Source of the DNA: an uncultured Naasia sp.
Lineage (GTDB): Bacteria; Actinomycetota; Actinomycetes; Actinomycetales; Microbacteriaceae
Direction: 5' to 3'
Assembly: GCA_913778905.1 (NCBI GenBank)
Contig: CAJYYA010000010.1
Coordinates: 434,001 to 498,000 of the forward strand
DNA: 64,000 nucleotides
Both the position numbers and the translations under genes were made by a program. The notes under the pieces are model-generated. The model worked only from the letters and a program-made list of their open reading frames with translations, was not told the DNA's origin and ran no database searches. Of the stretch, positions 8,125-17,219 are shown piece by piece (the stretch's first letter is position 1; the number at the start of each line of letters is the position of its first letter).

Positions 8125-9288
8125 ATGAGCACTACCTTCATTCCGGCGCGCCTTGAGATGGCTCGCGCCATCCGGCAGATGACAGCCACCGACCTCGCGT
8201 CGGCGGCGAGTATTAGTGCGCCCTGGATTTCGCAGATCGAGAACGTCAAGAAGACGCCAGGGCCTGAGCTCGTGCGCGAGCTGGCGCGCGTTCTGAACTT
8301 CCCCGTTGAGTTCTTCTATCGCCCCGTGAAGAGCCAGCCGCCGTCGGACGCCTTCCACTTCCGAGCGACGTCGAAGCTTGCGAAGAAGGACGAGGCGACG
8401 GCACGGAGCCTGTCGACGCTCGCCATCGAGCTATCGGACTGGATCGAGGCGACCTATCACTCGCCTGCGCCGGCCGTCCCTGAAGTGCAGGACCTGATCG
8501 GCTCAGACGACGAACTTGCGCCAGAGCAAGCCGCCGAGGCGGTGCGCGGTGCATGGGGGCTCGGCGTCGCGCCCATCAAGAACCTGCTGCAGCTCCTGGA
8601 GTCCAAGGGAGCGAAGGTGTACTCGGCGGGCGGCCCGCTACAGGCCATCGACGCCTTCTCGTTCCGTCACGGCGCTACACCGGTCATCTTCCTCAACGTC
8701 CACAAGTCCGCGGAGCGCCTCCGGTTTGATCTGGCACATGAGCTTGGCCATCTCGTCATGCACGGGGGATCGCTCAATGTCGAACCCGGCAAAGAGAAGG
8801 AACAGGCAGCCAACGACTTCGCCAGCTCGTTTCTAATGCCGCGCTCCGACGTTATCGGTGCTATTCACAGCAACACTCTCATACTCGAGGATGTCCTCAC
8901 GCTGAAGCGACGCTGGCGTGTGAGCGCAATGGCGCTCAACCTGCGCGCGCACCGGCTTGGGGTGATCTCGGACTGGACGTACAGCACGCTCGCTAAACAG
9001 CTTTCAATGGCCGGCTTCCGCCGCGGGGAACCGGGATCGGATCTGCGCGCAGAGTCATCGAGTCTCCTCACCCAAGTCATGAGCGACATGCGTAGCCGCA
9101 GTCAGGGATTCTCCGAGCTCGCTCGGCTCCTTGATGTCCGTGCACAGGACGTCCAGGACCTGATGCTTGGGATTGTGACCTTCGCCATTCAGGGCGACGG
9201 CGTCGTTCGTTCGAGGAGCACGGCCGATCTTCGCGATGCCTCGCTCGCGCCCGTCGCTGACCTGAATGCGCGGCGGGGGCGCTCCTAG
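8125..9288 (+). CDS. XRE-family regulator fused to ImmA/IrrE metallopeptidase
   Basis: Residues 5-65 form an XRE helix-turn-helix (LEMARAIRQMTATDLAS...SAPWISQIENVKKTPGPELV). A central part leads to an ImmA/IrrE zinc-protease domain with FDLAHELGHLVMH, where HELGH lies at about residues 205-209, and a downstream EQAANDFASSFLMP carrying the third ligand glutamate. The C-terminal 130 residues are helical. Such proteins bind operator DNA and cut a repressor or themselves after damage or infection. It shares an operon with the unknown protein at 7467. It ends at a TAG whose palindromic CTAG overlaps the stop of the convergent GIY-YIG gene. All catalytic residues are present. Confidence 0.88.
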   Translation: MSTTFIPARLEMARAIRQMTATDLASAASISAPWISQIENVKKTPGPELVRELARVLNFPVEFFYRPVKSQPPSDAFHFRATSKLAKKDEATARSLSTLAIELSDWIEATYHSPAPAVPEVQDLIGSDDELAPEQAAEAVRGAWGLGVAPIKNLLQLLESKGAKVYSAGGPLQAIDAFSFRHGATPVIFLNVHKSAERLRFDLAHELGHLVMHGGSLNVEPGKEKEQAANDFASSFLMPRSDVIGAIHSNTLILEDVLTLKRRWRVSAMALNLRAHRLGVISDWTYSTLAKQLSMAGFRRGEPGSDLRAESSSLLTQVMSDMRSRSQGFSELARLLDVRAQDVQDLMLGIVTFAIQGDGVVRSRSTADLRDASLAPVADLNARRGRS

Positions 9289-10097
9289 TTCCGGTTCAGC
9301 CCGTGACGGCGGCTGTCGAGCGCGTCCTTGAAGTGACTCTCGGCTGCGTCGATGTCTCGCGTCGGAGTGGACGGGTCGAAGACCCGCAGAAGTGAGAAGC
9401 GGAAGCTCGTCGGGTCAAGGCGACGTAGCTCGACGTTCCCGCCGTGGCCATTCGTGGCGTAGGCGTTCCAGCGCTGCCGGATACTCTCGGCGCCGTCCGC
9501 CTTGCCGACGTAGTGCCGGCCATCTCTCGTATCAGTGATCAGATAGACGCCGATGACTGATGACAGCGCGGTGCGCCACGAGGCGTAGCGGTGTTCCCGC
9601 ATCACCGCCTGGAGCTGGCCATGGCTCAGGACGAGGCAGTCGAAACCGGGAAAAGGGACCGGCTCCGCGTCCGCGATGCCTACGACCGGATAGCTCGCCG
9701 CGGTGCTGGCGTTGATCCGCCAGGTGCGCGGCGACTTCCAGCCGATGACGAGGCGGTTGCGTAGATCCGCCATCTGGTCGGACTCGGTCACGCCGAAGGT
9801 TCGGATGACGCCGTTGTCGGCGACCAAGCCGTGGTTCTCGACCACCGACCAGAGCCGAGCCTGGTCGCCGCCTTCCTTGATGAACACCACCCAAAGGGGC
9901 GGGGGCACCACCGGAAACCGACGGCTGTCCGACGACTGATTTCGCGTGTACTCCAGGATCTCGGCGTGGGTAGAGTCGGCGTGCAGCCCGACCAACCCGC
10001 TCTCCTCCGACTCCCGCGCGTAGGCATGACGGATGACGAGCGCTTGGGAAGGATCGATGCCCGCGTCGATGAGCAGAGGGCCAAGCGTGAGTGGCAC
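9285..10097 (-). CDS. GIY-YIG nuclease-family protein with N-terminal domain
   Basis: The 270-residue protein has a C-terminal GIY-YIG domain: GVYLITDTRDGRHYVGKADG near residues 182-200, IRQRWNAY, an AESHFKDAL helix with the Glu, and a final GLNRN. The N-terminal 170 residues form a separate domain with PPPLWVVFIKEGG and an RLVIGWKSPRTWRINA stretch. Proteins with this layout occur in actinobacterial accessory regions; their role is not established. The GTG start has a strong AGGAGG nine bases upstream. It is the third gene of an operon with the zinc-ribbon protein and the TIR-like protein upstream, with short gaps of 21 and 13 bases. Confidence 0.78.
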   Translation of the reverse strand: MPLTLGPLLIDAGIDPSQALVIRHAYARESEESGLVGLHADSTHAEILEYTRNQSSDSRRFPVVPPPLWVVFIKEGGDQARLWSVVENHGLVADNGVIRTFGVTESDQMADLRNRLVIGWKSPRTWRINASTAASYPVVGIADAEPVPFPGFDCLVLSHGQLQAVMREHRYASWRTALSSVIGVYLITDTRDGRHYVGKADGAESIRQRWNAYATNGHGGNVELRRLDPTSFRFSLLRVFDPSTPTRDIDAAESHFKDALDSRRHGLNRN

Positions 10098-10118
10098 GGC
10101 GTTCAGCCTCCTGGACAG

Positions 10119-10583
10119 TTAGATAGCAAAGGCGCTACCGCACACGAGACAGTGCACCTTCGTCGTCTCGTTGGGAACCTTCACGGGCTCGTTCGGATGA
10201 CAAGGGGATTCAGCGATGATCATGTCGTCTGGTTCTACTAGCGCGTCCGGCGTCTCAATGCCGAACGAGAAGGAGCGGTTGGGCTTGAAGCTCATCCCCT
10301 TCACACCTTTGAACGCCTTCTCGATCGAGTCCTGGACGTAGCGGTCGATCGTGGGGCCGCTCACGCCATGCATGTACTCGAGTTGCGCCGGCGTCCACCA
10401 CGAGTCCGTCCCCGATGCCACCCCGCACAGCGGGCAGAAGTACTGGTCGACGATCTCGGCGTCGGGGTCGCCCTCCTGGTGGCTGAACCACTTGAACTCT
10501 TGTTCGCAGGTCGGGCACTCCCGGCGAATGAAGCCGTCAGTGTCGAGTGGCAGGCTCACGGGCACTCGGATCTCGTCATTCAC
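10119..10583 (-). CDS. Zinc-ribbon protein in the TIR-GIY-YIG operon
   Basis: The 154-residue protein has two clear ribbons: CPTC...CPLC in the N-terminal half (RECPTCEQEFKWF and YFCPLCG) and a final VHCLVCGSAF preceded by SPCHPNEPV, which could complete a second site. Between them is a helical linker (LEYMHGVSGPTIDRYVQ). The GTG start has GAGAGG nine bases upstream, and the gene follows the TIR-like gene by 13 bases. It ends in TAA. Such ribbons usually bind nucleic acid or proteins. I do not recognise a named family. Confidence 0.7.
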   Translation of the reverse strand: MNDEIRVPVSLPLDTDGFIRRECPTCEQEFKWFSHQEGDPDAEIVDQYFCPLCGVASGTDSWWTPAQLEYMHGVSGPTIDRYVQDSIEKAFKGVKGMSFKPNRSFSFGIETPDALVEPDDMIIAESPCHPNEPVKVPNETTKVHCLVCGSAFAI

Positions 10584-10596
10584 ACTCTCATTCCTC

Positions 10597-11544
10597 TCAG
10601 CCGTTGGTATCTACGAAGACGTCCTGCGACACCGTCTCGCCGGCCTCGGTCCGGCCGGTGACGGTGACGTCGAAGGTGTCCTCCATGTCGCCGCCGCCGA
10701 ACATGCGACCCATCCCCATGACGTCGATCGTGACCGAGCGACCCAGACCGGGAATCTTCTTGATCGTCTGGAAACCCTGCAACTTCAGCGACGCATCCGT
10801 CGGGATGACCACCGCGACATCGAACGCGGTCTCGGTGCCGCGGTTGATGATCTGCAGCTTGTCGATCTTGTTGCCGCCCTTGTTGAAGTACTTGACGTCG
10901 AAGTCGATGGCCTTGCGAACATTCGTGTTCGACGGGACGCGCCGACCAAGCGGCAACCCGTCACCGGGGGGCAGCGGAGGCGTGAAATCGCCGGTGCTGT
11001 GCCAGTCCGTTCCGCGCAGGTCGATGTCGCAGCCCGCCGTCTTCAGTCGGTTGGCCAGCTCCTGACGCTTCGCCGAGTCGTTCGTCAGCCGGATCGCGTG
11101 TCGTCCCGCCACGTCGCTGAACGCACGGACATCTCCGACTTCCACCAGCACCGTTCGCTTGGCGTCCCGACCGAGGGCCATGCCGGCTTCGAAAAGGACG
11201 TTCGGACGAGCCTGCGCCGCGGGCTTCGTCTCCGGGTCGTTGTCGCCGTGACCGTACTGCGGCTGGAGGTAGGCGATCTCGTCGGGGGTCATGAGCACCA
11301 CAATTGCGGCGGCGTTATCGAGCGCAGCATCGAGAACCTGTCCGATGTACGGCGATCCTTCGCCCGTCAGCTCGACCGCATGGCTCCACTCCATGGGGGA
11401 GAGGTTGATGCTGCGGAGAAAATCGAACATCGACTTCCGAAGGGACTCATTCCGCCCATGCACCACGAACACCGATCGAGCGTCAAATTCTTGCTCCGCC
11501 ACTTGTTCTCCCGCTCCGTTGCCGAGCATCGAATGATGCGTCAT
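10597..11544 (-). CDS. TIR-like nucleotide-binding protein of the CAP12/Pycsar type with C-terminal domain
   Basis: Residues 24-200 match the predicted nucleotide-binding TIR-like family (PF10137): VFVVHGRNE at 25-33, SPYIGQVLDAAL, AIVVLMTPDE, and ARPNVLFEAGMALG with the probable catalytic Glu at about residue 119. In Pycsar and CBASS effectors this fold degrades NAD+ after a cyclic nucleotide binds. The C-terminal 110 residues (from about KAIDFDVKYFNKG) look like a beta-sandwich (IINRGTETAFDVAVVIP; FDVTVTGRTEAGETVS) rather than a known ligand sensor. No cyclase gene is visible nearby. I place the start at ATG 11544 (MTHHSMLG); the frame is open upstream without support. It heads a three-gene operon. 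Confidence 0.82.
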   Translation of the reverse strand: MTHHSMLGNGAGEQVAEQEFDARSVFVVHGRNESLRKSMFDFLRSINLSPMEWSHAVELTGEGSPYIGQVLDAALDNAAAIVVLMTPDEIAYLQPQYGHGDNDPETKPAAQARPNVLFEAGMALGRDAKRTVLVEVGDVRAFSDVAGRHAIRLTNDSAKRQELANRLKTAGCDIDLRGTDWHSTGDFTPPLPPGDGLPLGRRVPSNTNVRKAIDFDVKYFNKGGNKIDKLQIINRGTETAFDVAVVIPTDASLKLQGFQTIKKIPGLGRSVTIDVMGMGRMFGGGDMEDTFDVTVTGRTEAGETVSQDVFVDTNG

Positions 11545-11742
11545 CGTCCAGCCTACGAACGGGTGCCGACACCGCGGGGTTTTGAACTCACATGTTCGTT
11601 GTGAAATAGATGTCGTTTGCGTCCGGCGCATTGACGTCGAGCTCCTGTTCGTCCTACTCAGTAGTCCTCCTCTCCGGGGCGCGGCTTCACCGAGAGGAAC
11701 GCACCCGGGGTTGGTCGGCCGCATCCGATGAGGAGGCTCGCG

Positions 11743-12062
11743 ATGAGCGAGAACCAACTATCTGAAATGCCGGCCTCGGCGCTTGGCCTTGTCCGCCCGC
11801 TGAGTGTGCGGATCACCGATGGGCTGCGAGCGTAGATCGAGGTGGTCGCGCAGGTCCACGACCGGAGCGTGGCCGAAGAGATCTGTCTAGCGCTGGAGGC
11901 CTGGGCCAAGACGAGCAAGTCCGATCCGAAGGTGCTCCAGCTGCCGAGACGGTGCGAGCCGAGATCGAGCGCGAGGCAAAGGCCGAGCAGAGCGCGATCC
12001 AGGCCATCCTCGGAAATGCACCGCCGGGCGGCGGTCGCACCACTAAGCAGGCTCCGTCCTGA
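11743..12062 (+). pseudogene. Degraded antitoxin-like/RHH-type small protein gene
   Basis: Translation from the ATG at 11743, which has GAGGAGG upstream, gives MSENQLSEMPAS then PLSVRITDGLRA. It hits TAG at 11833-11835 and continues in frame as IEVVAQVHDRSVAEEICLAL up to KVLQ. The match then moves to another frame near 11945: AETVRAEIEREAKAEQSAI to a TGA at 12060. From memory, intact actinobacterial homologues read straight through as PLxVRxTDxLRAQxxVLAxxxGRSVxEEIRLALE...VLQRAExVRAEIERE. One nonsense change (CAG to TAG) and one frameshift therefore explain the break. It lies just before the methyltransferase gene. Confidence 0.72.
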
Positions 12063-12240
12063 TTCGCGCCGGACGTCCGGGATCGAGCACCGCGAGACCG
12101 CACCCGAGATCTTGCTGCTCCCTGCGGCGCCTCGCACGGCCCTGCCTCCGTTCGGAAGCCGGGGCGCACCGATATCGTGAAGGTGCCCGATCGCTTCATT
12201 ACTGATCCGCGCATCGCCGCGCGAAGGAGACCTCACCCGT

Positions 12241-14292
12241 ATGGCCAAATCGCTACTCGAGCAACTGCCCAGCATCGTCGCTGCGGGCAAGCGACAGGCG
12301 GCGCAGATCCTCGAGCAGTTGGAAGGCCAGAGCAAGGTCAGTCTCCAGACTCGCGAGCTTGTGATCCCGTCGAAAGACAAGGCGGGGTTCAACCTGTGGG
12401 GTTCGCGAGCGGATGAAGAGACGACGACGGCGCCGAACCGCCTGATCTACGGCGACAACCTCCTCGCGATTGCTGCCCTGCTGGCTGGCGACGAAGACAC
12501 GCCCAGCATGCGCGGCAGGGTGGATCTCATCTACATTGACCCTCCGTTCGATTCGAAGGCGGATTACCGGACGAAGATCACCCTGCCTGGAGTAACACTC
12601 GACCAGAAGCCGACCGTGCTCGAGCAGTTCGCCTACTCAGACACCTGGTCCGACGGAACGGCCTCCTACCTCGCGATGATCGCGTCGCGGCTTGTTCTGA
12701 TGCGCGAGCTGCTCTCCGACGTTGGGGCAATCTACGTGCACCTCGACTACCACGTGGCGCATTACGTCAAGATTCTGCTCGACGAAGTGTTCGGCAAGGG
12801 CAACTTCCAGAACGAGGTGGTGTGGAAGCGGAAGGGCGGCTCGGCGCTTAGCACGATGAGCAAGATGTCGGTCAACACCGATACGATCTTCCACTACTCA
12901 AAGACCGACAACTACATCTTCAACAAGGTCTATATGGAGCCCGACCCTGAGTACGTCGAGCAGATGTTCCGGCACGAAGATGAGGACGGTCGCCGGTTCA
13001 TGCTCAACGTCTGCAGCAGTCCGACCTATCGGCAGAACCTGATCTACGACTACAAGGGCTACAAGACGCCGCCTAATGGCTGGCGCTATTCGCGTCCCAA
13101 GATGGAAGAGCTGGACGCAGCCGGGCTGCTCTACTTCCCTGAGGACAAGAAGAAGCAGATCTACCGGAAGGTGTACCTCGACACCTATCCTGGCCAGCTT
13201 GTCACGAACCTCTGGACTGACATTTCGCTTCTCAAGGGTCGAAACGCCGAGATCGTGAATTATGCGACGCAGAAGCCCGAAGCGTTGCTCAATCGCATTA
13301 TCAAGCTGTCGAGCAACGAAGACTCGATCGTCGCGGATTTCTTTGTCGGCTCGGGCACGACGGCTGCGGCGGCCGAGAAGCTTGGCCGGCGGTGGATCGT
13401 GAGCGACCTCGGCAAGCCATCCACGATGATCACGCGAAAGCGTCTGATCGATCAGGAGGCCAAGCCGTTCCTCTACCAAGCCATCGGTGACTACCAGGTC
13501 GAGCAGGCTCGGTCGACGCTCGGACGCAGCTTCCGCGTCGGCGACCTTTCGAAGGTCGTTCTCGACGTTTATGGCGCGCTGCCGCTTCCTCCCGAAGAAA
13601 ACGTCAATGGCAGCCTTGGCCGCCTTCCTGGAACGCGGACGCTCGTCATGGTCGACAGTCCCGCACGCCTCACCACCGCCTCGACTCTCCGCCGCGCTCA
13701 GGGCTTCCGTGAGGTCAAGATGGGCGGCTTCGATAAGGTCATCGTGCTGGGATGGAATTTCGCCGCCGGCATTGGTCAGGACATCTCCGATCTCAACGAC
13801 CACAAACTTGAGGTCCTAGTGATCCCGCCAGACCTTCTTGATCGCCTCAAGAAGAAGGGCGCCGACAAGCTCGCATCGGAGGTTCGTTTCTCGAGCCTCC
13901 AGTACCTGCAGGCCGATGTCGTCGCTCGTATGCAGGACGGCGAAGGTGAGTCACTTGCGGTCAGCCTCCAGAACTACGTCCTCCTCTCGCCCGACGCGAT
14001 TAATCTCGATGAGAAGAATCGCGCGGCGCTACAGAACGTCATGAACAATGAGCCGCTCGCGCTCATCGAGTACTGGGCCGTCGATCCCGACTATGACGGT
14101 GAGGTGTTCCGCTCCGTCTGGCAGGACTACCGTGGCAACACCGACAACGACGAGGATCCGCTGCGCGTTGTTACGACGGCGACCCTCGACCTCGGGCGCA
14201 AGGACGGTGCACGCACGATCTGCATCCGGGCCGTTGACGTCTTCGGCTTTGAGTCCGAGGTGGTCATTCCGGATGTCGAGGTGTCGGCATGA
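12241..14292 (+). CDS. Type III-like site-specific DNA adenine methyltransferase (Mod)
   Basis: The 683-residue enzyme has the beta-class N6-adenine layout: catalytic IDPPFDS at about residues 99-105, then the AdoMet-binding motif FFVGSGTT at about 367-374. The presumed target-recognition region lies between (roughly 180-330). [14 protein letters not shown] precedes the catalytic motif, as in type III Mod proteins. The 280-residue C-terminal extension (from about [14 protein letters not shown]) is longer than in EcoP1I-type Mod and may contact the partner proteins. It overlaps the helicase gene by ATGA. The ATG lies 11 bases after AAGGAG. It should methylate the host site so that the downstream nuclease spares it. 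The recognition sequence cannot be read. Confidence 0.93.
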   Translation: MAKSLLEQLPSIVAAGKRQAAQILEQLEGQSKVSLQTRELVIPSKDKAGFNLWGSRADEETTTAPNRLIYGDNLLAIAALLAGDEDTPSMRGRVDLIYIDPPFDSKADYRTKITLPGVTLDQKPTVLEQFAYSDTWSDGTASYLAMIASRLVLMRELLSDVGAIYVHLDYHVAHYVKILLDEVFGKGNFQNEVVWKRKGGSALSTMSKMSVNTDTIFHYSKTDNYIFNKVYMEPDPEYVEQMFRHEDEDGRRFMLNVCSSPTYRQNLIYDYKGYKTPPNGWRYSRPKMEELDAAGLLYFPEDKKKQIYRKVYLDTYPGQLVTNLWTDISLLKGRNAEIVNYATQKPEALLNRIIKLSSNEDSIVADFFVGSGTTAAAAEKLGRRWIVSDLGKPSTMITRKRLIDQEAKPFLYQAIGDYQVEQARSTLGRSFRVGDLSKVVLDVYGALPLPPEENVNGSLGRLPGTRTLVMVDSPARLTTASTLRRAQGFREVKMGGFDKVIVLGWNFAAGIGQDISDLNDHKLEVLVIPPDLLDRLKKKGADKLASEVRFSSLQYLQADVVARMQDGEGESLAVSLQNYVLLSPDAINLDEKNRAALQNVMNNEPLALIEYWAVDPDYDGEVFRSVWQDYRGNTDNDEDPLRVVTTATLDLGRKDGARTICIRAVDVFGFESEVVIPDVEVSA

Positions 14293-17219
14293 GTGGCTTC
14301 GCTGACTTCCCGCTCGCCAAGGGGCTGAACACGCTCCTCGCGCCGCAGATTCCGGACCTCATTGGCGGGCTTGGCACACCGCTGCTTGAAGAGGTCACGC
14401 CGGTCACAGCCGAACTCCTGCGCTTCTGGTTCGAGCAGGACTACTGCGACACCCGCTTCCTGAACTTTCACGAAGGTCAGCGTCAGGCGATCCTCAACAT
14501 CATCTACGCCCATGAGGTGCTCAAGACGAAGCGGTTGCGCGATCTCTACGACGCTGTTGCCGGAGACTACCTGCTCCAGGGCGGGGTCCTCGGAGAAGTG
14601 ACGCGCCAGCGCCACGACTACCCGAAGTACGCCGCCAAGATGGCAACAGGAACGGGCAAGACCTGGGTGCTGAACGCCCTCATGCTCTGGCAGCACCTGA
14701 ACAACGCCGCCGACCCGAGTGACCCGCGCTTCTCGAGCAACTTCCTGCTCGTCGCGCCCGGCCTCATCGTCTATGAACGCCTGCTCGATTCTTTCCTGGG
14801 CAAGGAGCACGGAGGGGAGCGTGACTTCTCCACCAGCGACATCTACTCGCAGCGCGACCTCTTCGTTCCGGAGAACTACCGGACCAAGGTCTTTGCATTC
14901 CTTCAGACCTCCGTTGTTACCAAGCCGGAGATCGGTCGCAAAGTTACCGGCTCCGGTCTCATCGCCATCACCAACTGGCACCTGCTTGCTGGGCAGGAGG
15001 ACCCGGACTTCCTCGACGACGGGGACGAGATCGACGCCCCCGGTGTGGAGATCAGCCCGAAGGACGCCGTGCAGAGCATTTTCCCGCTCACTCCAGGCAC
15101 GTCGGCTGGAAACGCTCTCGACACTCTTGATCGCCGTTTTGCACGCGGCGGCCCGCTCGAGGCGCTGAAGGATCTGCCGAGCCTCGTGGTGTTCAATGAC
15201 GAAGCGCACCACATTCATGAGGTCAAGAAGTCCGAAGAAGTCACGGACGTCGAGTGGCAGAAGAGTCTGACCGAGATCGCTTCCACCAAGGGCGCGCGCT
15301 TCATGCAGTTCGACTTCTCCGCGACGCCGTATAACGAGGTTGGCTCGGGCCGGAAAAGGAGTAAGGCGTACTTCCCACACATCGTCGTCGACTTCGATTT
15401 GACCTCAGCCATGAAGGCCGGCCTCGTGAAGGCGCTGGCACTTGACAAGCGCAAGGAGGTCGCGGCGCTCCCGCTCGACTTCCGTGCTGAGCGTGACGAG
15501 CAGAATGCGGTCACGGGTCTGTCGAACGGTCAGCGCGTCATGCTGCGCGCTGGCCTCAAGAAGTTGCAGATCCTCGAGGACAAATTCAAGGACGCGGACC
15601 CGACGAAGCACCCCAAGCTCCTCGTGATTTGTGAGGACACAACCGTGTCTCCACACGTCGAGGATTTCCTGAAGACTGCCGGGCTGTCCGAGGACGACAT
15701 CCTCCGCGTGGACTCAGGCCGTAAGTCCGAGCTCGGTGCCAAGGACTGGGAGCCGGTTCGCGAGAAGCTTTTCGATGTCGACAAGCACGCGCAGCCGAAG
15801 GTCATCATTTCCGTCCTGATGCTCCGCGAGGGCTTCGACGTCAGCAACATTTGCGTCATCGTCCCGCTGCGGTCTTCGCAGGCTTCGATCTTGCTCGAGC
15901 AGACCATCGGTCGCGGCCTCCGTCTCATGTGGCGCGGCAATGATGCCATTGACGAGCTGAAGGCTGAAACGCGTGAGCGTATGGCCAAGCGCATGGAGCC
16001 GACCAACTACTTCGACGTGCTCTTCGTCGTCGAGCACCCGGCCTTCTCGGACTTCTACGAAGAGTTGCTCAACGGCGGACTGGCCGTCGAGGTCGGCGAC
16101 GAGGACGAGAAGAACACCTCCGCCACGGGTGACCTCGAGTTCGTGGATCTTCGGCCGGGCTACCAGGCGTATGACTTCGAGATCCCGATCATCATCCGCG
16201 ACGCCGACGAGGAGCTACGCGAGCCGAGCATCAACCCGCTTGAGCTGCCGGTCAGTCGATTCCCGCTCGACCTCATCCTGAAGCAGGTCGGCAAGGGCGA
16301 CCGGTTCGTCTCCAAAGACCAGCAGACCGGCACCCAGTTCGGCGACTACCGCGTCGATGGCGGCGTGCTGACAGCGACCGGCTACAACGACTACCTCTCG
16401 CGGATGACGACGCGCGTCACCGAGGCACTGGGCCGGAACATGACGACGTCGGCGAAGAAATACCGCGAGATCAGTCAGTTCCCGATTCTCCAGTCGTACC
16501 GACCGCTCCTGCTCGGCTGGATCGATAGCTACATCCGCAAGCGTATGTTCGGTGCGGCCTTCGACCCGCTCGAAGGCGAGAACTGGCGCGTTCTTATGCT
16601 GGACGATGTCGCCCACGAGCTGGCCGGCACCTTCGCCACCATGCTCGTCGAGCTGCAGGAGAACCAAGAGGTCGACTCCGCGATCGTGCAGTACCGGAAG
16701 CTCTCCGATGTCGCGACCATCCCGGTGCGGGCAAGCTCGGCCGCCGAGGTCAACAAGTGCATCTACGAGCGTCTGCCGATCCCAACCAAAGCTGGTGGCC
16801 TCGAGCGCACCTTCATTCACTGGGCCGACGGCGACTCTGCCATCGAGGCGCTCGCCAAGGTGCATGAGTACCGTCACCACTTCCTGCGCCGTCCGTACCT
16901 CAAGGCGGACGGCATGCCCGCCCAGTACTCGCCTGACTTCCTCGTGCGCACCGGTGATGACATCTACGTCGTCGAGACAAAGGCGCAGTCCGCGCTGAGC
17001 GACGAGAACGTCAAGCGCAAGCAACGTGCGGCGCTCGCCTGGTGTGAGCAGATCAACGAGCTGCCGGAGGAGCAGCGAGACGGCCGACAATGGCACTACG
17101 TCCTGCTCGGCGAGACGATCGTGAAGGACTGGAAGAAGAAGAACGCTCGTGCCAGCGAGTTGCTCGACTATGCACGCCTGCGACGTAGCAGCACAGCACG
17201 GCAGGAGAAGCTGCTGTGA
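14289..17219 (+). CDS. Type III-like restriction helicase-nuclease (Res)
   Basis: The 976-residue SF2 protein has Walker A ATGTGKT at about residues 118-124, a Walker B variant FNDEAHH near 303, and motif [13 protein letters not shown] near 537. A C-terminal PD-(D/E)xK-like nuclease follows ([20 protein letters not shown] ending near 898). This matches type III Res subunits, which translocate or slide from two unmethylated sites and cut. Its start overlaps the Mod stop (ATGA) and its stop overlaps the next gene's GTG, so all three are translationally coupled. All catalytic motifs appear intact. Confidence 0.93.
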   Translation: MSGFADFPLAKGLNTLLAPQIPDLIGGLGTPLLEEVTPVTAELLRFWFEQDYCDTRFLNFHEGQRQAILNIIYAHEVLKTKRLRDLYDAVAGDYLLQGGVLGEVTRQRHDYPKYAAKMATGTGKTWVLNALMLWQHLNNAADPSDPRFSSNFLLVAPGLIVYERLLDSFLGKEHGGERDFSTSDIYSQRDLFVPENYRTKVFAFLQTSVVTKPEIGRKVTGSGLIAITNWHLLAGQEDPDFLDDGDEIDAPGVEISPKDAVQSIFPLTPGTSAGNALDTLDRRFARGGPLEALKDLPSLVVFNDEAHHIHEVKKSEEVTDVEWQKSLTEIASTKGARFMQFDFSATPYNEVGSGRKRSKAYFPHIVVDFDLTSAMKAGLVKALALDKRKEVAALPLDFRAERDEQNAVTGLSNGQRVMLRAGLKKLQILEDKFKDADPTKHPKLLVICEDTTVSPHVEDFLKTAGLSEDDILRVDSGRKSELGAKDWEPVREKLFDVDKHAQPKVIISVLMLREGFDVSNICVIVPLRSSQASILLEQTIGRGLRLMWRGNDAIDELKAETRERMAKRMEPTNYFDVLFVVEHPAFSDFYEELLNGGLAVEVGDEDEKNTSATGDLEFVDLRPGYQAYDFEIPIIIRDADEELREPSINPLELPVSRFPLDLILKQVGKGDRFVSKDQQTGTQFGDYRVDGGVLTATGYNDYLSRMTTRVTEALGRNMTTSAKKYREISQFPILQSYRPLLLGWIDSYIRKRMFGAAFDPLEGENWRVLMLDDVAHELAGTFATMLVELQENQEVDSAIVQYRKLSDVATIPVRASSAAEVNKCIYERLPIPTKAGGLERTFIHWADGDSAIEALAKVHEYRHHFLRRPYLKADGMPAQYSPDFLVRTGDDIYVVETKAQSALSDENVKRKQRAALAWCEQINELPEEQRDGRQWHYVLLGETIVKDWKKKNARASELLDYARLRRSSTARQEKLL

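Noticed and set aside
9984-9994. CAGCCCGACCA, identical to the last 11 bases of tRNA-Pro with CCA, as a possible att site
   Set aside because: It lies within the GIY-YIG coding region and 11 bases can match by chance; no longer identity surrounds it.
11658-12392. 244-codon minus-strand frame before mod
   Set aside because: Ser/Arg-rich antisense of the decayed plus-strand gene, which explains the region better.
14127-15380. 417-codon minus-strand frame inside the helicase gene
   Set aside because: Shadow of the mod and res genes, both of which have complete catalytic motifs.
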